Assembly (NCBI GenBank): GCA_910575585.1
Contig: CAJTGF010000026.1
Coordinates: 1-64,000, forward strand
Direction of reading: 5' to 3'
DNA from: Clostridiaceae bacterium
GTDB taxonomy: Bacteria > Bacillota > Clostridia > Lachnospirales > Lachnospiraceae
Length of the DNA stretch: 64,000 nucleotides
Position numbers and translations under genes: made by a program. The notes under the pieces were generated by a model. That model ran no database searches. It was given only the letters and a program-made list of their open reading frames with translations, and was not told where the DNA came from. Shown one piece after another: positions 33,811 to 42,328 of this stretch. Each line of letters begins with the position of its first letter. Within the stretch, counting starts at the first letter, position 1.

Positions 33811-36453
33811 ATGAAAGAACTGGAAAAAACCTATAATCCTTCGGCCATAGAAGGAAAACTGTATCAAAAGTGGCTGGATAAAAAATATTTTCACGCAGAG
33901 CCAAATCCGGACAAGAAGCCGTTTACCATCGTGATGCCGCCGCCAAACATCACCGGGCAGCTGCATATGGGCCACGCCCTGGACAATGCGATGCAGGATA
34001 TTCTGACCCGGTACAAGAGGATGCAGGGGTATGAGGCTCTTTGGCAGCCGGGGACGGACCATGCGGCCATTGCCACGGAGGTAAAGGTGATCGAGAGCCT
34101 GAAAAAGCAGGGGATCGAGAAGGCGGATCTGGGACGGGACGGATTTTTGGAGAAGTGCTGGGACTGGAGAAAGGAGTACGGCGGAAAGATCATCAACCAG
34201 CTTCACAAGTTAGGCTCCAGCGCGGATTGGGACCGGGAGCGGTTTACCATGGACGAGGGCTGTTCCCAGGCGGTCCAGGAGGTATTTATTAAGCTGTACA
34301 ACAAAGGATATATTTATAAAGGGTCCCGCATCATCAACTGGTGTCCTGTATGCAAGACTTCCATCTCCGACGCGGAGGTGCTTCATGAGGATCAGGACGG
34401 ATTTTTCTGGCATATCAATTATCCCATTGCCGGGGAAGAAGGCCGGTTTGTGGAGATCGCCACCACCAGGCCGGAAACGCTTTTGGGCGACACGGCGGTG
34501 GCGGTGAATCCGGAGGATGAGCGGTATCAGGATCTTATTGGCAAGACGTTAATGCTGCCGCTGACGGACCGCAAGATCCCGGTGGTCGCCGATTCCTATG
34601 TGGACAAGGAATTTGGGACAGGGTGCGTGAAGATCACCCCGGCCCATGACCCCAATGACTTTGAGGTGGGAAAACGCCACGGTCTGGCGGAGATCAATAT
34701 CATGCATGACGACGCCACCATAGACCTTCCCGGCAGCAAGTATCACGGCATGGACCGGTATGAGGCCCGCAAGGCTATGGTAGAGGATCTTAAGAAGCTG
34801 GGACTTTTGGTGAAGGTAGTTCCCCACGCCCACGCCGTAGGGATCCATGACCGGTGCAAGACCACAGTGGAGCCTATGGTAAAGCCCCAATGGTTTGTGA
34901 AGATGGACGAGATGGCAAAGCCTGCCATTGAGGCGTTGAAGACAGGGGAATTGAAATTTGTGCCGGAGAGTTTTGGAAAGACCTATCTTCACTGGCTGGA
35001 GGGGATTCGGGATTGGTGCATCTCCAGGCAGCTGTGGTGGGGCCACAGGATCCCGGCCTACTACTGCGACCATTGCGGGGAATTGGTGGTTGGAGTCCAA
35101 AAGCCGGAGACATGCCCCAAATGCGGCTGCAGCCATCTGACTCAGGATGAGGATACCCTGGACACCTGGTTCAGCTCCGCGCTGTGGCCATTCTCCACCT
35201 TGGGATGGCCGAAGGATACGAAAGATCTGGAATATTTTTATCCCACGGATGTGCTGGTGACCGGGTATGACATTATATTCTTCTGGGTTATCCGCATGGT
35301 ATTTTCCGGCATTGAGCAGACGGGGAAGATCCCGTTCCATACGGTGCTGATCCATGGCCTTGTGCGGGATTCCCAGGGGCGCAAGATGAGCAAATCTCTG
35401 GGCAACGGCATTGATCCTCTGGAGGTGATCGAGAAATACGGGGCGGACGCCCTGCGCATGACGCTGCTTACAGGCAATGCCCCGGGCAATGATATGCGGT
35501 TTTACTGGGAACGCGTGGAGAACAGCCGGAATTTTGCCAACAAGATCTGGAATGCCTCCCGGTTTATCATGATGAACATGGAAAAGGCTCCGAACGCGTC
35601 GCCAAAACTTGAGGATCTTACCATGGCGGACCGGTGGATTCTGTCAAAAGCCAATGCCCTGGCCAAAGAGGTGACAGATAACATGGACCGCTATGAGCTG
35701 GGGATCGCGCTGCAGAAGGTGTATGATTTTGTGTGGGAGGAGTTCTGCGACTGGTACATCGAGATGGTGAAGGCCAGGCTGTGGAGCGATGAGGATACCA
35801 CCAAGGAGGCGGCTGTGTGGACCCTTAAGACGGTGCTGATCCAGTCCTTAAAGCTTCTGCACCCCTATATTCCTTTTGTGACGGAGGAGATCTTCTGCAA
35901 CCTGCAGGAGGAAGAGGAGTCGATCATGATATCCCAATGGCCCCGTTTTTGCCAGGAGTGGGATTTCCCCCAGGAGGAGCATGAGGTTGAGACAATGAAG
36001 GAGGCGGTAAGGAGCATCCGCAACGTGCGCTCCTCTATGAACGTTCCGCCCGGCAAGAAGGCCAAGGTGTACGTGGTTTCCCAGAAACAGGAGATATTGG
36101 ATATCTTTGAGCGGGGAAAGGCATTTTTCGCCATGCTGGGGTATGCCAGTCAGGTGGTGCTGCAGAAGGATAAGGCCGGTATCGGGGATGACGCGGTGTC
36201 CGCAGTGATCCATCAGGCCAGCATCTATATGCCTTTTGCGGAACTGGTGGATATGGACAAGGAGATTGAACGGCTTAAGAAGGAAGAGCAGCGGCTTTCC
36301 AATGAGCTGGCCAGGGTTGACGGGATGCTGAACAATGAGAAGTTTGTCAGCAGAGCGCCGGAGGCCAAGATCGCCCAGGAAAGGGAAAAACAGGCCAAGT
36401 ACCGCCAGATGATGGAGCAGGTAAAGGAAAGGCTTGGTCAGCTGGGGCAGTGA
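33811..36453 (+). CDS. valS: Valyl-tRNA synthetase
   Basis: ValRS charges tRNA-Val and edits threonine. The 880-residue class I enzyme has HMGH at 52-55 (PPPNITGQLHMGHALDNA), KMSKS at 525-529, a zinc-type Cys set around CDHCGELVVG and CPKCGC, the editing CP1 insertion between them (TTRPETLLGDTAVAVNPED), and a C-terminal coiled coil (ELVDMDKEIERLKKEEQRLS). I chose the ATG at 33811 (AAAGAGGGAA upstream) rather than 33769, which would add 14 unconserved residues. Expression is governed by the T-box leader upstream. Confidence 0.97.
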   Translation: MKELEKTYNPSAIEGKLYQKWLDKKYFHAEPNPDKKPFTIVMPPPNITGQLHMGHALDNAMQDILTRYKRMQGYEALWQPGTDHAAIATEVKVIESLKKQGIEKADLGRDGFLEKCWDWRKEYGGKIINQLHKLGSSADWDRERFTMDEGCSQAVQEVFIKLYNKGYIYKGSRIINWCPVCKTSISDAEVLHEDQDGFFWHINYPIAGEEGRFVEIATTRPETLLGDTAVAVNPEDERYQDLIGKTLMLPLTDRKIPVVADSYVDKEFGTGCVKITPAHDPNDFEVGKRHGLAEINIMHDDATIDLPGSKYHGMDRYEARKAMVEDLKKLGLLVKVVPHAHAVGIHDRCKTTVEPMVKPQWFVKMDEMAKPAIEALKTGELKFVPESFGKTYLHWLEGIRDWCISRQLWWGHRIPAYYCDHCGELVVGVQKPETCPKCGCSHLTQDEDTLDTWFSSALWPFSTLGWPKDTKDLEYFYPTDVLVTGYDIIFFWVIRMVFSGIEQTGKIPFHTVLIHGLVRDSQGRKMSKSLGNGIDPLEVIEKYGADALRMTLLTGNAPGNDMRFYWERVENSRNFANKIWNASRFIMMNMEKAPNASPKLEDLTMADRWILSKANALAKEVTDNMDRYELGIALQKVYDFVWEEFCDWYIEMVKARLWSDEDTTKEAAVWTLKTVLIQSLKLLHPYIPFVTEEIFCNLQEEEESIMISQWPRFCQEWDFPQEEHEVETMKEAVRSIRNVRSSMNVPPGKKAKVYVVSQKQEILDIFERGKAFFAMLGYASQVVLQKDKAGIGDDAVSAVIHQASIYMPFAELVDMDKEIERLKKEEQRLSNELARVDGMLNNEKFVSRAPEAKIAQEREKQAKYRQMMEQVKERLGQLGQ

Positions 36454-36482
36454 GAAAAGCGGGGGTTTTGATGTGTGTAACG

Positions 36483-36510
36483 GCAGGGATCGTTTGCGGG
36501 CGATCCCTGC
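36483..36510 (+). terminator. Stem-loop after valS
   Basis: GCAGGGATCG and CGATCCCTGC pair perfectly around an 8-base loop, 30 bases after valS. There is no T-run, so it may be a processing or stability element rather than an intrinsic terminator. Confidence 0.55.
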
Positions 36511-36514
36511 TGTA

Positions 36515-36708
36515 TTGTTGAGTGAGCAATGTAGGGGCGGGGATTGTCGTGAGGCCAGTCAGAGGAGAGATGTGCCGTCCGGGTTCAGATATGCCAAACA
36601 TTCCGATGAGCCCAAGGCGGAATGTTTGGCATATCTGAACCCGAACGGCACACAGCCTGCCTTCCATCCCTGGCCCACCACGAAATCCGCCCATTGCTCA
36701 CTCAACAA
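36515..36708. repeat. Large palindromic repeat, copy C
   Basis: A 194-base fold-back bounded by TTGTTGAGTGAGCAA and TTGCTCACTCAACAA, nearly perfect inverted termini. The centre is a long hairpin, GTTCAGATATGCCAAACATT with its complement. The left arm has the CCAGTCAGAG-GAGAGATGT module seen in copy B; the right arm has the CACACAGCCTGCCTTCC module seen in copy A, making it a mosaic of the two. Confidence 0.9.
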
Positions 36709-36787
36709 TCCAGCAATTTAGTTATCTTCCATTTTGCATAAGAAATAAACATGTCAGTTTATGTGAATATTCTTCGAAAAAAAAAGG

Positions 36788-36815
36788 TTGCATATTGGTT
36801 TACATATATTATAAT
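36788..36815 (+). promoter_or_regulatory. Sigma-A promoter for folC
   Basis: TTGCAT (36788-36793) and TATAAT (36810-36815) separated by 16 bases, about 70 bases upstream of the folC ATG. Confidence 0.7.
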
Positions 36816-36884
36816 AAAACATAGCCGGTATGTGCCATTTGGCGGATATGCAAAAAGGCCGGCAAAGACAGGGAGCGGATAAGG

Positions 36885-38207
36885 ATGATACAGGCGGAGC
36901 GGTATTTGGAAGAGATCCCTATGTGGGCGGCAAAGAAAAACAGCCTTGAGGCCATAAGGGATTTTCTGGGAAGGATGGGTCACCCGGACAGGGAGATGAA
37001 GATTGTCCATGTGGCGGGGACCAACGGGAAAGGTTCCGTGTGTACGTTTCTGGCTTCCATACTAAGGCAGGCGGGATATGATACGGCGGTTTTCATCTCC
37101 CCTCATCTGATCAATGTCAGGGAGAGATTCCTCCACAATGGCAGTCCTGTGGGGGAAACGGATTTTCTGGGCGCTTTTGAAACGGTGAAGGGATTGTCCC
37201 AGGCAATGGCCGCAGATGGCTATGCCTGGCCTACGTATTTTGAATTTTTGTTTTACATGTTTCTGGAGATGGCCCGGGGGTGGAAGCCGGACGCCGTGAT
37301 CCTGGAGACGGGCCTTGGCGGGCTTTTGGATACCACCAATGTGGTGGAGCATCCCCTGATATCCGTGATCACGTCCGTCAGCATGGACCATATGCAGTAT
37401 CTGGGCAGCGCCATCCAGGAGATCGCGGCTTCCAAGGCCGGGATCCTGAAATACAAGACGCCTGTGGTCTACGACGGGAACTGCGCAGAAAGCCGCCAGG
37501 TCATTGAGAACACAGGACAGAGGCTTTGCTGCGCCATGTACCCGGTGGAAGACAAGGATATACAGGTAGTCAGCCGAGATGGAGCGGGGATGGACGTTGT
37601 CATGAACATGGAGGGAGGATCCTTAAAGATCCAAGTCCCTTCCCAGGCCGATTATCAGGCCATAAACGCCGGCGTGGCGGTAAGGGCGGCCCAGGTGATA
37701 AACGGCATGGGCGGATTTCGGATATCGAAAAAAGCCATGGAAGAGGGTATTCGGACAAGCTTCTGGCCGGGACGGATGGAAGAGGTCCTTCCGGGGGTCT
37801 TTCTTGACGGCGCCCACAATACAGGCGGCATGGAAGCGCTGACCCGGACCATTGTGAGGATGCAGGGGATAAAGGGGAGGCCGGTGTTTTTGATGTTCGG
37901 CGTGGCGGAAGATAAGGAGTACCACCAGATGATAGAGGAACTGTGCAGCCGCGTAGCTGTCAGCCGGGTGATCGTGGCTCATATGGATACAGAGCGAAGC
38001 GCAAAAGCCGGGGTTGTGGCAGGAGAATTTGAAAAAAGGCTTTCCTGTCCGGTGAAGGCTTTTGACACGGTGGCCGAGGCATGGGACTGTCTGATCCAAA
38101 CAAAGGGAGAGGACCTGGCTTTCTGCGCGGGATCCCTTTATCTGGTAGGGGAAGTGAAAGCGCTGCTGGAGGAACGCTCTGGGACGCATGGCAGATTGGC
38201 AGATTAG
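36885..38207 (+). CDS. folC: Folylpolyglutamate synthase/dihydrofolate synthase
   Basis: FolC adds glutamates to folates and can make dihydrofolate from dihydropteroate. The 440-residue protein has the Mur-ligase-type P-loop GTNGKGS (45-51), the omega-loop region SPHLINVRERF, and LETGLGGLLDTTNV and SMDHMQYLG, both conserved. The C-terminal Mur-ligase domain contains FLDGAHNTGGM. Its position after valS matches many Firmicutes. The last few codons (HGRLAD) lie inside the octamer repeat at 38190, so the C-terminal tail has been rewritten by the repeat. Confidence 0.95.
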   Translation: MIQAERYLEEIPMWAAKKNSLEAIRDFLGRMGHPDREMKIVHVAGTNGKGSVCTFLASILRQAGYDTAVFISPHLINVRERFLHNGSPVGETDFLGAFETVKGLSQAMAADGYAWPTYFEFLFYMFLEMARGWKPDAVILETGLGGLLDTTNVVEHPLISVITSVSMDHMQYLGSAIQEIAASKAGILKYKTPVVYDGNCAESRQVIENTGQRLCCAMYPVEDKDIQVVSRDGAGMDVVMNMEGGSLKIQVPSQADYQAINAGVAVRAAQVINGMGGFRISKKAMEEGIRTSFWPGRMEEVLPGVFLDGAHNTGGMEALTRTIVRMQGIKGRPVFLMFGVAEDKEYHQMIEELCSRVAVSRVIVAHMDTERSAKAGVVAGEFEKRLSCPVKAFDTVAEAWDCLIQTKGEDLAFCAGSLYLVGEVKALLEERSGTHGRLAD

Positions 38208-38237
38208 CGGATTAGTGGATTAGTGGATTGGCAGAAG
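38190..38237. repeat. 8-bp tandem repeat, second array
   Basis: Six octamers: GGCAGATT at 38190 and 38198, AGCGGATT at 38206, AGTGGATT at 38214 and 38222, GGCAGAAG at 38230. It matches the array at 10331-10370 and includes the folC stop codon. Confidence 0.9.
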
Positions 38238-38253
38238 AGGAAAGTGAAGGTCT

Positions 38254-38391
38254 ATGATCGATTTTGATGAAGAGTTAAGTTATTATAAACCAAGCCTGGA
38301 GATTGAGGCCATTGAGGACGCTATTGTAAAGAGCGATCTGACAGATATGACGGATATTATGATGGAACTGATCAAAGAGAGAAAAGAGTAA
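38254..38391 (+). CDS. 45-residue acidic protein upstream of TPR gene
   Basis: A short ORF starting at ATG 38254 after purine-rich AGAGGAAAGTGAAGG. The product is strongly acidic and amphipathic (LEIEAIEDAIVKSDLTDMTD). Its stop TAA is 4 bases before the ATG of the TPR membrane protein, so the two are translationally coupled. I do not recognise a family. Confidence 0.6.
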   Translation: MIDFDEELSYYKPSLEIEAIEDAIVKSDLTDMTDIMMELIKERKE

Positions 38392-38394
38392 TGT

Positions 38395-39699
38395 ATGGAT
38401 TATGCAAATAGATGCCGGCGGATAGCCAACGGTTACTACAACCAGGGGCTTGAAAAGGCGAAGATACGGGATCTGTCCGGGGCGGCGGAGTGCCTGAAAA
38501 AGAGCCTGCATTTTCACAAATACCAGACGGACGCCAGAAATCTCCTGGGACTGATCTATTATGAGATGGGGGAGACTGCGGAGAGTTTGGTACAGTGGAT
38601 CATCAGCCTGAACCTGCAGCCAGAGGACAACCGGGCCGCGGAGTACATGGGCAGGATACAGGGAAAGCTGGGAAGGCTGGACGCGGAGAGCCAGAATATC
38701 AGGAAGTACAATCAGTCTTTGGGGCTGGCAAGGGCCGGCAACGACGACCTGGCTATCCTGCAGCTTAACCGGGTGGTGGAGATAAATCCCCATTTTGTCA
38801 AGGCCCATCTGGTGCTGGCCCTGCTGTATATGAGGCGGGGGGACTATACCAAAGCGGGAAAGTCCTTATACAAAGTGCTGCAGATCGACAAGAGCCATCC
38901 AAAGGCCCTGTGGTACATGTCCATTGCCAAGGCCCACACAGGCCGGGCGGAGGTGGAGCGCAAAAAGCTGAACAACGCTTTCTCCCACAGACAGATGCAG
39001 GACGACGATATTATCCTGCCTCCTACCTACAAGGAGACTACGGGATGGATGACCATCATCAATATCGTGGTAGGTCTGGCTTTGGGGGCGGCGGTGATCT
39101 GGTTTTTGGTGATGCCGGCTATGGAACGGCAGTTAAACCACAGGCACAACCAGGAGATGACAAAGGTTCTGGAGCAGGTGAACCAGAAAAACCAGGAGAT
39201 CGACGCCCTGGAGCAGGAAAAGAGCGCCATGGAGGCGGAGCGTAATGAGGCGGTCACAAGCTTACAGTCCATGGAGGAGAACGAGCAGAGCGTTGTCTTT
39301 CAGTATCAGCGTCTGGTGCAGATCCTGAAAGCCCGTGAGGCCCAGGATATGAATACGGTGGCCCTGGTGTACTCGGATCTGGACGGGGCGCTGATTACGG
39401 ACGAGCAGTCCGCGGCCGCGGTGGCGGAGATCCGGACCTACATGGAGACGGAAGGCTTTCAGGTGCTGGCAGATCTGGGCAATGGAGCCAGGGACAGCGG
39501 GGACCAGGAAGCGGCGCTGGGGTATTATCAGAAGAGCCTGAACATTAAGGGGGACAACCCTCAGGTGATCTACGATATGGCCCTTATTTATCAGGCCAGG
39601 GAGGAGCGTGATACGGCCAACGAACTGTTCGGCCAGGTGATTATGAATTATCCCAATACGGAGCTGGCGGTTTTGGCCAAGGAGGCCAGAGGATATTAG
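38395..39699 (+). CDS. Membrane-anchored TPR protein
   Basis: A 434-residue protein with two TPR regions around one membrane helix. The N-terminal part (about 1-190) has TPR repeats (GAAECLKKSLHFHKYQTDAR; AILQLNRVVEINPHFVKAHL). A transmembrane helix lies at about 220-242 (IINIVVGLALGAAVIWFLVM), followed by a coiled coil (MTKVLEQVNQKNQEIDALEQ) and C-terminal TPR repeats (EAALGYYQKSLNIKGDNPQV; EERDTANELFGQVIMNYPNT). It resembles envelope-assembly TPR adaptors. A terminator follows, before the spoIIA operon. Function unknown. Confidence 0.8.
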   Translation: MDYANRCRRIANGYYNQGLEKAKIRDLSGAAECLKKSLHFHKYQTDARNLLGLIYYEMGETAESLVQWIISLNLQPEDNRAAEYMGRIQGKLGRLDAESQNIRKYNQSLGLARAGNDDLAILQLNRVVEINPHFVKAHLVLALLYMRRGDYTKAGKSLYKVLQIDKSHPKALWYMSIAKAHTGRAEVERKKLNNAFSHRQMQDDDIILPPTYKETTGWMTIINIVVGLALGAAVIWFLVMPAMERQLNHRHNQEMTKVLEQVNQKNQEIDALEQEKSAMEAERNEAVTSLQSMEENEQSVVFQYQRLVQILKAREAQDMNTVALVYSDLDGALITDEQSAAAVAEIRTYMETEGFQVLADLGNGARDSGDQEAALGYYQKSLNIKGDNPQVIYDMALIYQAREERDTANELFGQVIMNYPNTELAVLAKEARGY

Positions 39700-39720
39700 T
39701 CCAGGTTGGACGCGGCGGTG

Positions 39721-39758
39721 AGACACTACAAAGGATAAGGATTTGTGGTGTCTTTTTG
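39721..39758 (+). terminator. Terminator before the spoIIA operon
   Basis: AGACAC-TACAAA pairs with TTTGT-GGTGTCT around a 9-base loop, then TTTTTG. It isolates spoIIAA from the TPR gene. Confidence 0.85.
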
Positions 39759-39810
39759 TTTTCGCCAAAAGGAGCGCAGGCGTGAAGCATATGGAAAGTG
39801 AGGGAACGAT

Positions 39811-40152
39811 ATGATGGAGCAGGAGTTTAGCTATGAGGCAAAAGGGCAGGCGCTGGTGATCCATCTGCCAAAGGAACTGGACCACCATAACTGCAGGAAC
39901 CTGAAAGTGGAGACAGACCTTTTGCTGGCGGAGAATTATATCACCAAGATCGTGTTTGATTTTTCAGGCACTGTATTTATGGACTCGTCGGGGATCGGGG
40001 TTTTGCTGAACCGCTATAAGCAGATGGAGCGGAGCGGTGGGAAGGTGGCCATCTGCGGGGCCGGGGCTCAGATCACAAGGGTCTTAAACATCGGGGGCAT
40101 CGGGAAACTGGTGCCCAGGTACGATTCCATCGAAGCGGCGATTGCAGGATAG
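39811..40152 (+). CDS. spoIIAA: Anti-anti-sigma factor SpoIIAA
   Basis: SpoIIAA (STAS domain, 113 residues) releases sigma-F from SpoIIAB in the forespore when dephosphorylated by SpoIIE. The phosphorylatable serine lies in FMDSSGIGVLL (about residue 59). The ATG at 39811 or the next ATG at 39814 could be used. A sigma-H type promoter is expected upstream but I do not see a convincing match. First gene of the spoIIA operon. Confidence 0.96.
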   Translation: MMEQEFSYEAKGQALVIHLPKELDHHNCRNLKVETDLLLAENYITKIVFDFSGTVFMDSSGIGVLLNRYKQMERSGGKVAICGAGAQITRVLNIGGIGKLVPRYDSIEAAIAG

Positions 40153-40168
40153 GAAGGGGGAGAGGGCT

Positions 40169-40711
40169 GTGGAACAGATCAAAAGACAGACGCCGGAAAA
40201 TGGCGGATACAAGGAAACGGATCGGGAGCTTAGGGAAGGCAGCAGAAGTGAAAGGAAAGGGGAGGCAATGGAGGGATTGGAAAAGGAAGAGGACAGGGAA
40301 ATCTTGCGGATGGAGGTGGAGAGCCGGTCAAGCAATGAGGAATTTGCCAGGGTGGCTGTGGCTGTTTTTATGAGCCGGCTGGACCCTACCATGGAGGAGA
40401 TCGACGACGTAAAGACCGCCGTGTCGGAGGCTGTGACCAATGCCGTGATCCACGGATACCAGGGAGAGAGCGGGATCATTTACATACAGGTGACCATAGA
40501 GGGGCGTCTTTTGTCCGTGGAGGTGGAGGACCGGGGCGTAGGGATCGGGGATGTTAAAAAAGCCATGGAGCCTATGTACACCACCGATACCACCGGGGAG
40601 CGGTCCGGCATGGGATTTTCTTTTATGGAGGCGTTTATGGACCAGGTGCAGGTGAAATCCGCGCCGGGCAAGGGAACCTGTGTGATGATGAAGAAGCGTA
40701 TAGGCAGGTAA
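40169..40711 (+). CDS. spoIIAB: Anti-sigma-F factor/serine kinase SpoIIAB
   Basis: SpoIIAB binds sigma-F and phosphorylates SpoIIAA. The GHKL-fold motifs are present: N box AVSEAVTNAVIHGY, G1 VEDRGVGIGD, G2 RSGMGFSFMEAF. The family is normally about 145 residues, starting near MEVESRSSNEEFARVAV. Here a start at GTG 40169 (GGGGGAGAGGG just before, 16 bases after spoIIAA) gives 180 residues with a charged 33-residue extension; the ATG at 40268 would give the usual size but its ribosome site is too close. The start is therefore uncertain. Confidence 0.93.
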   Translation: MEQIKRQTPENGGYKETDRELREGSRSERKGEAMEGLEKEEDREILRMEVESRSSNEEFARVAVAVFMSRLDPTMEEIDDVKTAVSEAVTNAVIHGYQGESGIIYIQVTIEGRLLSVEVEDRGVGIGDVKKAMEPMYTTDTTGERSGMGFSFMEAFMDQVQVKSAPGKGTCVMMKKRIGR

Positions 40712-40716
40712 ATGGC

Positions 40717-41430
40717 ATGGACGAGACGATGAACTTGATTGACAGAGCGCACCAGGGGGATAAAGAGGCCAGAGACCGGCTGGTACTGGACAATATGGGA
40801 TTGATCTGGAGCATCGTCCGGAGATTTGCGGGGCGGGGCCATGACCTTGAGGACCTGTTCCAAATCGGGAGCATCGGTCTGATGAAAGCTATCGACAAAT
40901 TTGACTTGTCCTACGAGGTGCGGTTTTCTACGTATGCGGTGCCGATGATAGCCGGTGAGGTGAAACGGTTCCTTAGGGATGACGGGATGATCAAGGTAAG
41001 CCGTTCCCTAAAGGAGATGGCCATAAAAGCCAGGGCGGCCAGGGAAAGTCTGACCTGTGCTCTGGGGCGGGAACCTACGGTGGAGGAGATTGCCAAGGAG
41101 ATGGGGGTCAGCAAGGAGGAGGTGGCGGCTTCCATGGAGGCGGGGGCAGAGGTGGAGTCCCTGTACAAGACCATCCAGAAGGAGGATGAAAATGGGCTGT
41201 GCCTTATGGATAAGATCGAGGATGAGAACCAGGACCAGGAAAGGCTGCTGAACCACATGGTCTTAAAGGAGCTGATCCGGGGGCTGGGGGCAAAGGAGAG
41301 GGAGATTATCTTAAGGCGTTATTTTGAAAATCAGACCCAGACGGAGATCGCCAAGGCGCTGAATATCTCCCAGGTCCAGGTGTCCAGGCTGGAGAAGCGG
41401 ATCTTAAAACAGATGCGGGAGCGGATGTAG
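40717..41430 (+). CDS. sigF: Sporulation sigma factor SigF
   Basis: Sigma-F is the first forespore-specific sigma factor. The 237-residue sigma-70 protein contains region 2 (DLEDLFQIGSIGLMKAIDKF; YEVRFSTYAVPMIAGEVKRF), region 3 (LTCALGREPTVEEIAKEMG) and region 4 with the HTH (TQTEIAKALNISQVQVSRLE). It lies 5 bases after spoIIAB in the classical operon order. Downstream genes spoVAA and spoVAB probably share sigma-F/G control. Confidence 0.97.
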   Translation: MDETMNLIDRAHQGDKEARDRLVLDNMGLIWSIVRRFAGRGHDLEDLFQIGSIGLMKAIDKFDLSYEVRFSTYAVPMIAGEVKRFLRDDGMIKVSRSLKEMAIKARAARESLTCALGREPTVEEIAKEMGVSKEEVAASMEAGAEVESLYKTIQKEDENGLCLMDKIEDENQDQERLLNHMVLKELIRGLGAKEREIILRRYFENQTQTEIAKALNISQVQVSRLEKRILKQMRERM

Positions 41431-41541
41431 GCATTCCCGCGTATTTTTTCATGCATATTTTGTGACGAAAAACGCCATACTGTGTTTAAACCCTGCTGTT
41501 TGCACGGGGAAATCAGGAAAGAGGAATGGATGTGAGATCGT

Positions 41542-41700
41542 ATGGGTTTTTTGAAACATTTGTGGGGATTTCTGTTTGCCGTGGCGCTGCTCCTCATTGC
41601 CGGCGGCGTGGTGTGGTATCTGCTGTTTTACAGCGGCCAAAGGGATTATACCGGAGGGATGCTGGTGCAGGCTTTCGATATGGCAAAGGGGATGATGTGA
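41542..41700 (+). CDS. Small membrane protein between sigF and spoVAA
   Basis: A 52-residue ORF (MGFLKHLWGFLFAVALLLIA) with one transmembrane helix and a short polar tail ending AFDMAKGMM. The ribosome site is weak (GAGGAATGGATG). Its stop is one base before the spoVAA GTG, suggesting coupling. No family is recognised. Confidence 0.55.
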   Translation: MGFLKHLWGFLFAVALLLIAGGVVWYLLFYSGQRDYTGGMLVQAFDMAKGMM

Positions 41701-41701
41701 C

Positions 41702-42328
41702 GTGAGTAAAAGCTTGTATCTGAAATTGAACCAGATCTCTGAGGTCCATGAAAAGGATGTATATCTGAAAGATATTGCCGCTCTTTACAGCGACGATCCC
41801 GCTCTGCTGGCCAAGTGCCTGGCCGTTAAGGTCAAGAAGATCTCCTCGGACCGGGATCATCGGTATGTGGGGTCTGTGCTGGATGTGATCCGGCTGATCA
41901 CCCAAACGGACCCTTCCATCCAGGTGGAAAATCTGGGGGAAAAGGATTTTATCATTGATTATCAGAAGACAAAAGCGCCTAAGATCCCATGGGAGTGGCT
42001 GAAGACCGGTTTTGTGTGCGTGATCTGTTTCTGCGGCGCGGCATTTGCCATCATGACGTTTAACAATGACGCCAGCGTCACGGACGTGTTCGGAGAGATC
42101 TACCGAATGGTGCTGGGGCAGGAGGCCGGGGAGTTTACGGTTCTGGAATTGTCCTATTCGATTGGGCTGGCTCTGGGAGTTATCCTGTTTTTTAATCATT
42201 TTTGCGCATGGAAGGTCAACACGGACCCGACGCCTCTGGAGGTGGAAATGCGTCTGTATGAGGATAATATCTCTAAGACCGTGATCCAGAATGACGGGAG
42301 AAAGGAGTCAGGGATCGATGTTGATTAA
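41702..42328 (+). CDS. spoVAA: Stage V sporulation protein AA
   Basis: SpoVAA belongs to the forespore inner-membrane channel complex for dipicolinic acid. The 208-residue protein has a cytoplasmic N-terminal domain (LYLKLNQISEVHEKDVYLKD IAALYS) and two membrane helices (GFVCVICFCGAAFAIMTF; LSYSIGLALGVILFFNHF). The start is GTG 41702. It overlaps spoVAB. Confidence 0.93.
   Translation: MSKSLYLKLNQISEVHEKDVYLKDIAALYSDDPALLAKCLAVKVKKISSDRDHRYVGSVLDVIRLITQTDPSIQVENLGEKDFIIDYQKTKAPKIPWEWLKTGFVCVICFCGAAFAIMTFNNDASVTDVFGEIYRMVLGQEAGEFTVLELSYSIGLALGVILFFNHFCAWKVNTDPTPLEVEMRLYEDNISKTVIQNDGRKESGIDVD

Noticed and set aside
39760-39810. Sigma-H promoter for spoIIA
   Set aside because: AAAGGAG is present but the matching -10 element is weak; not claimed.
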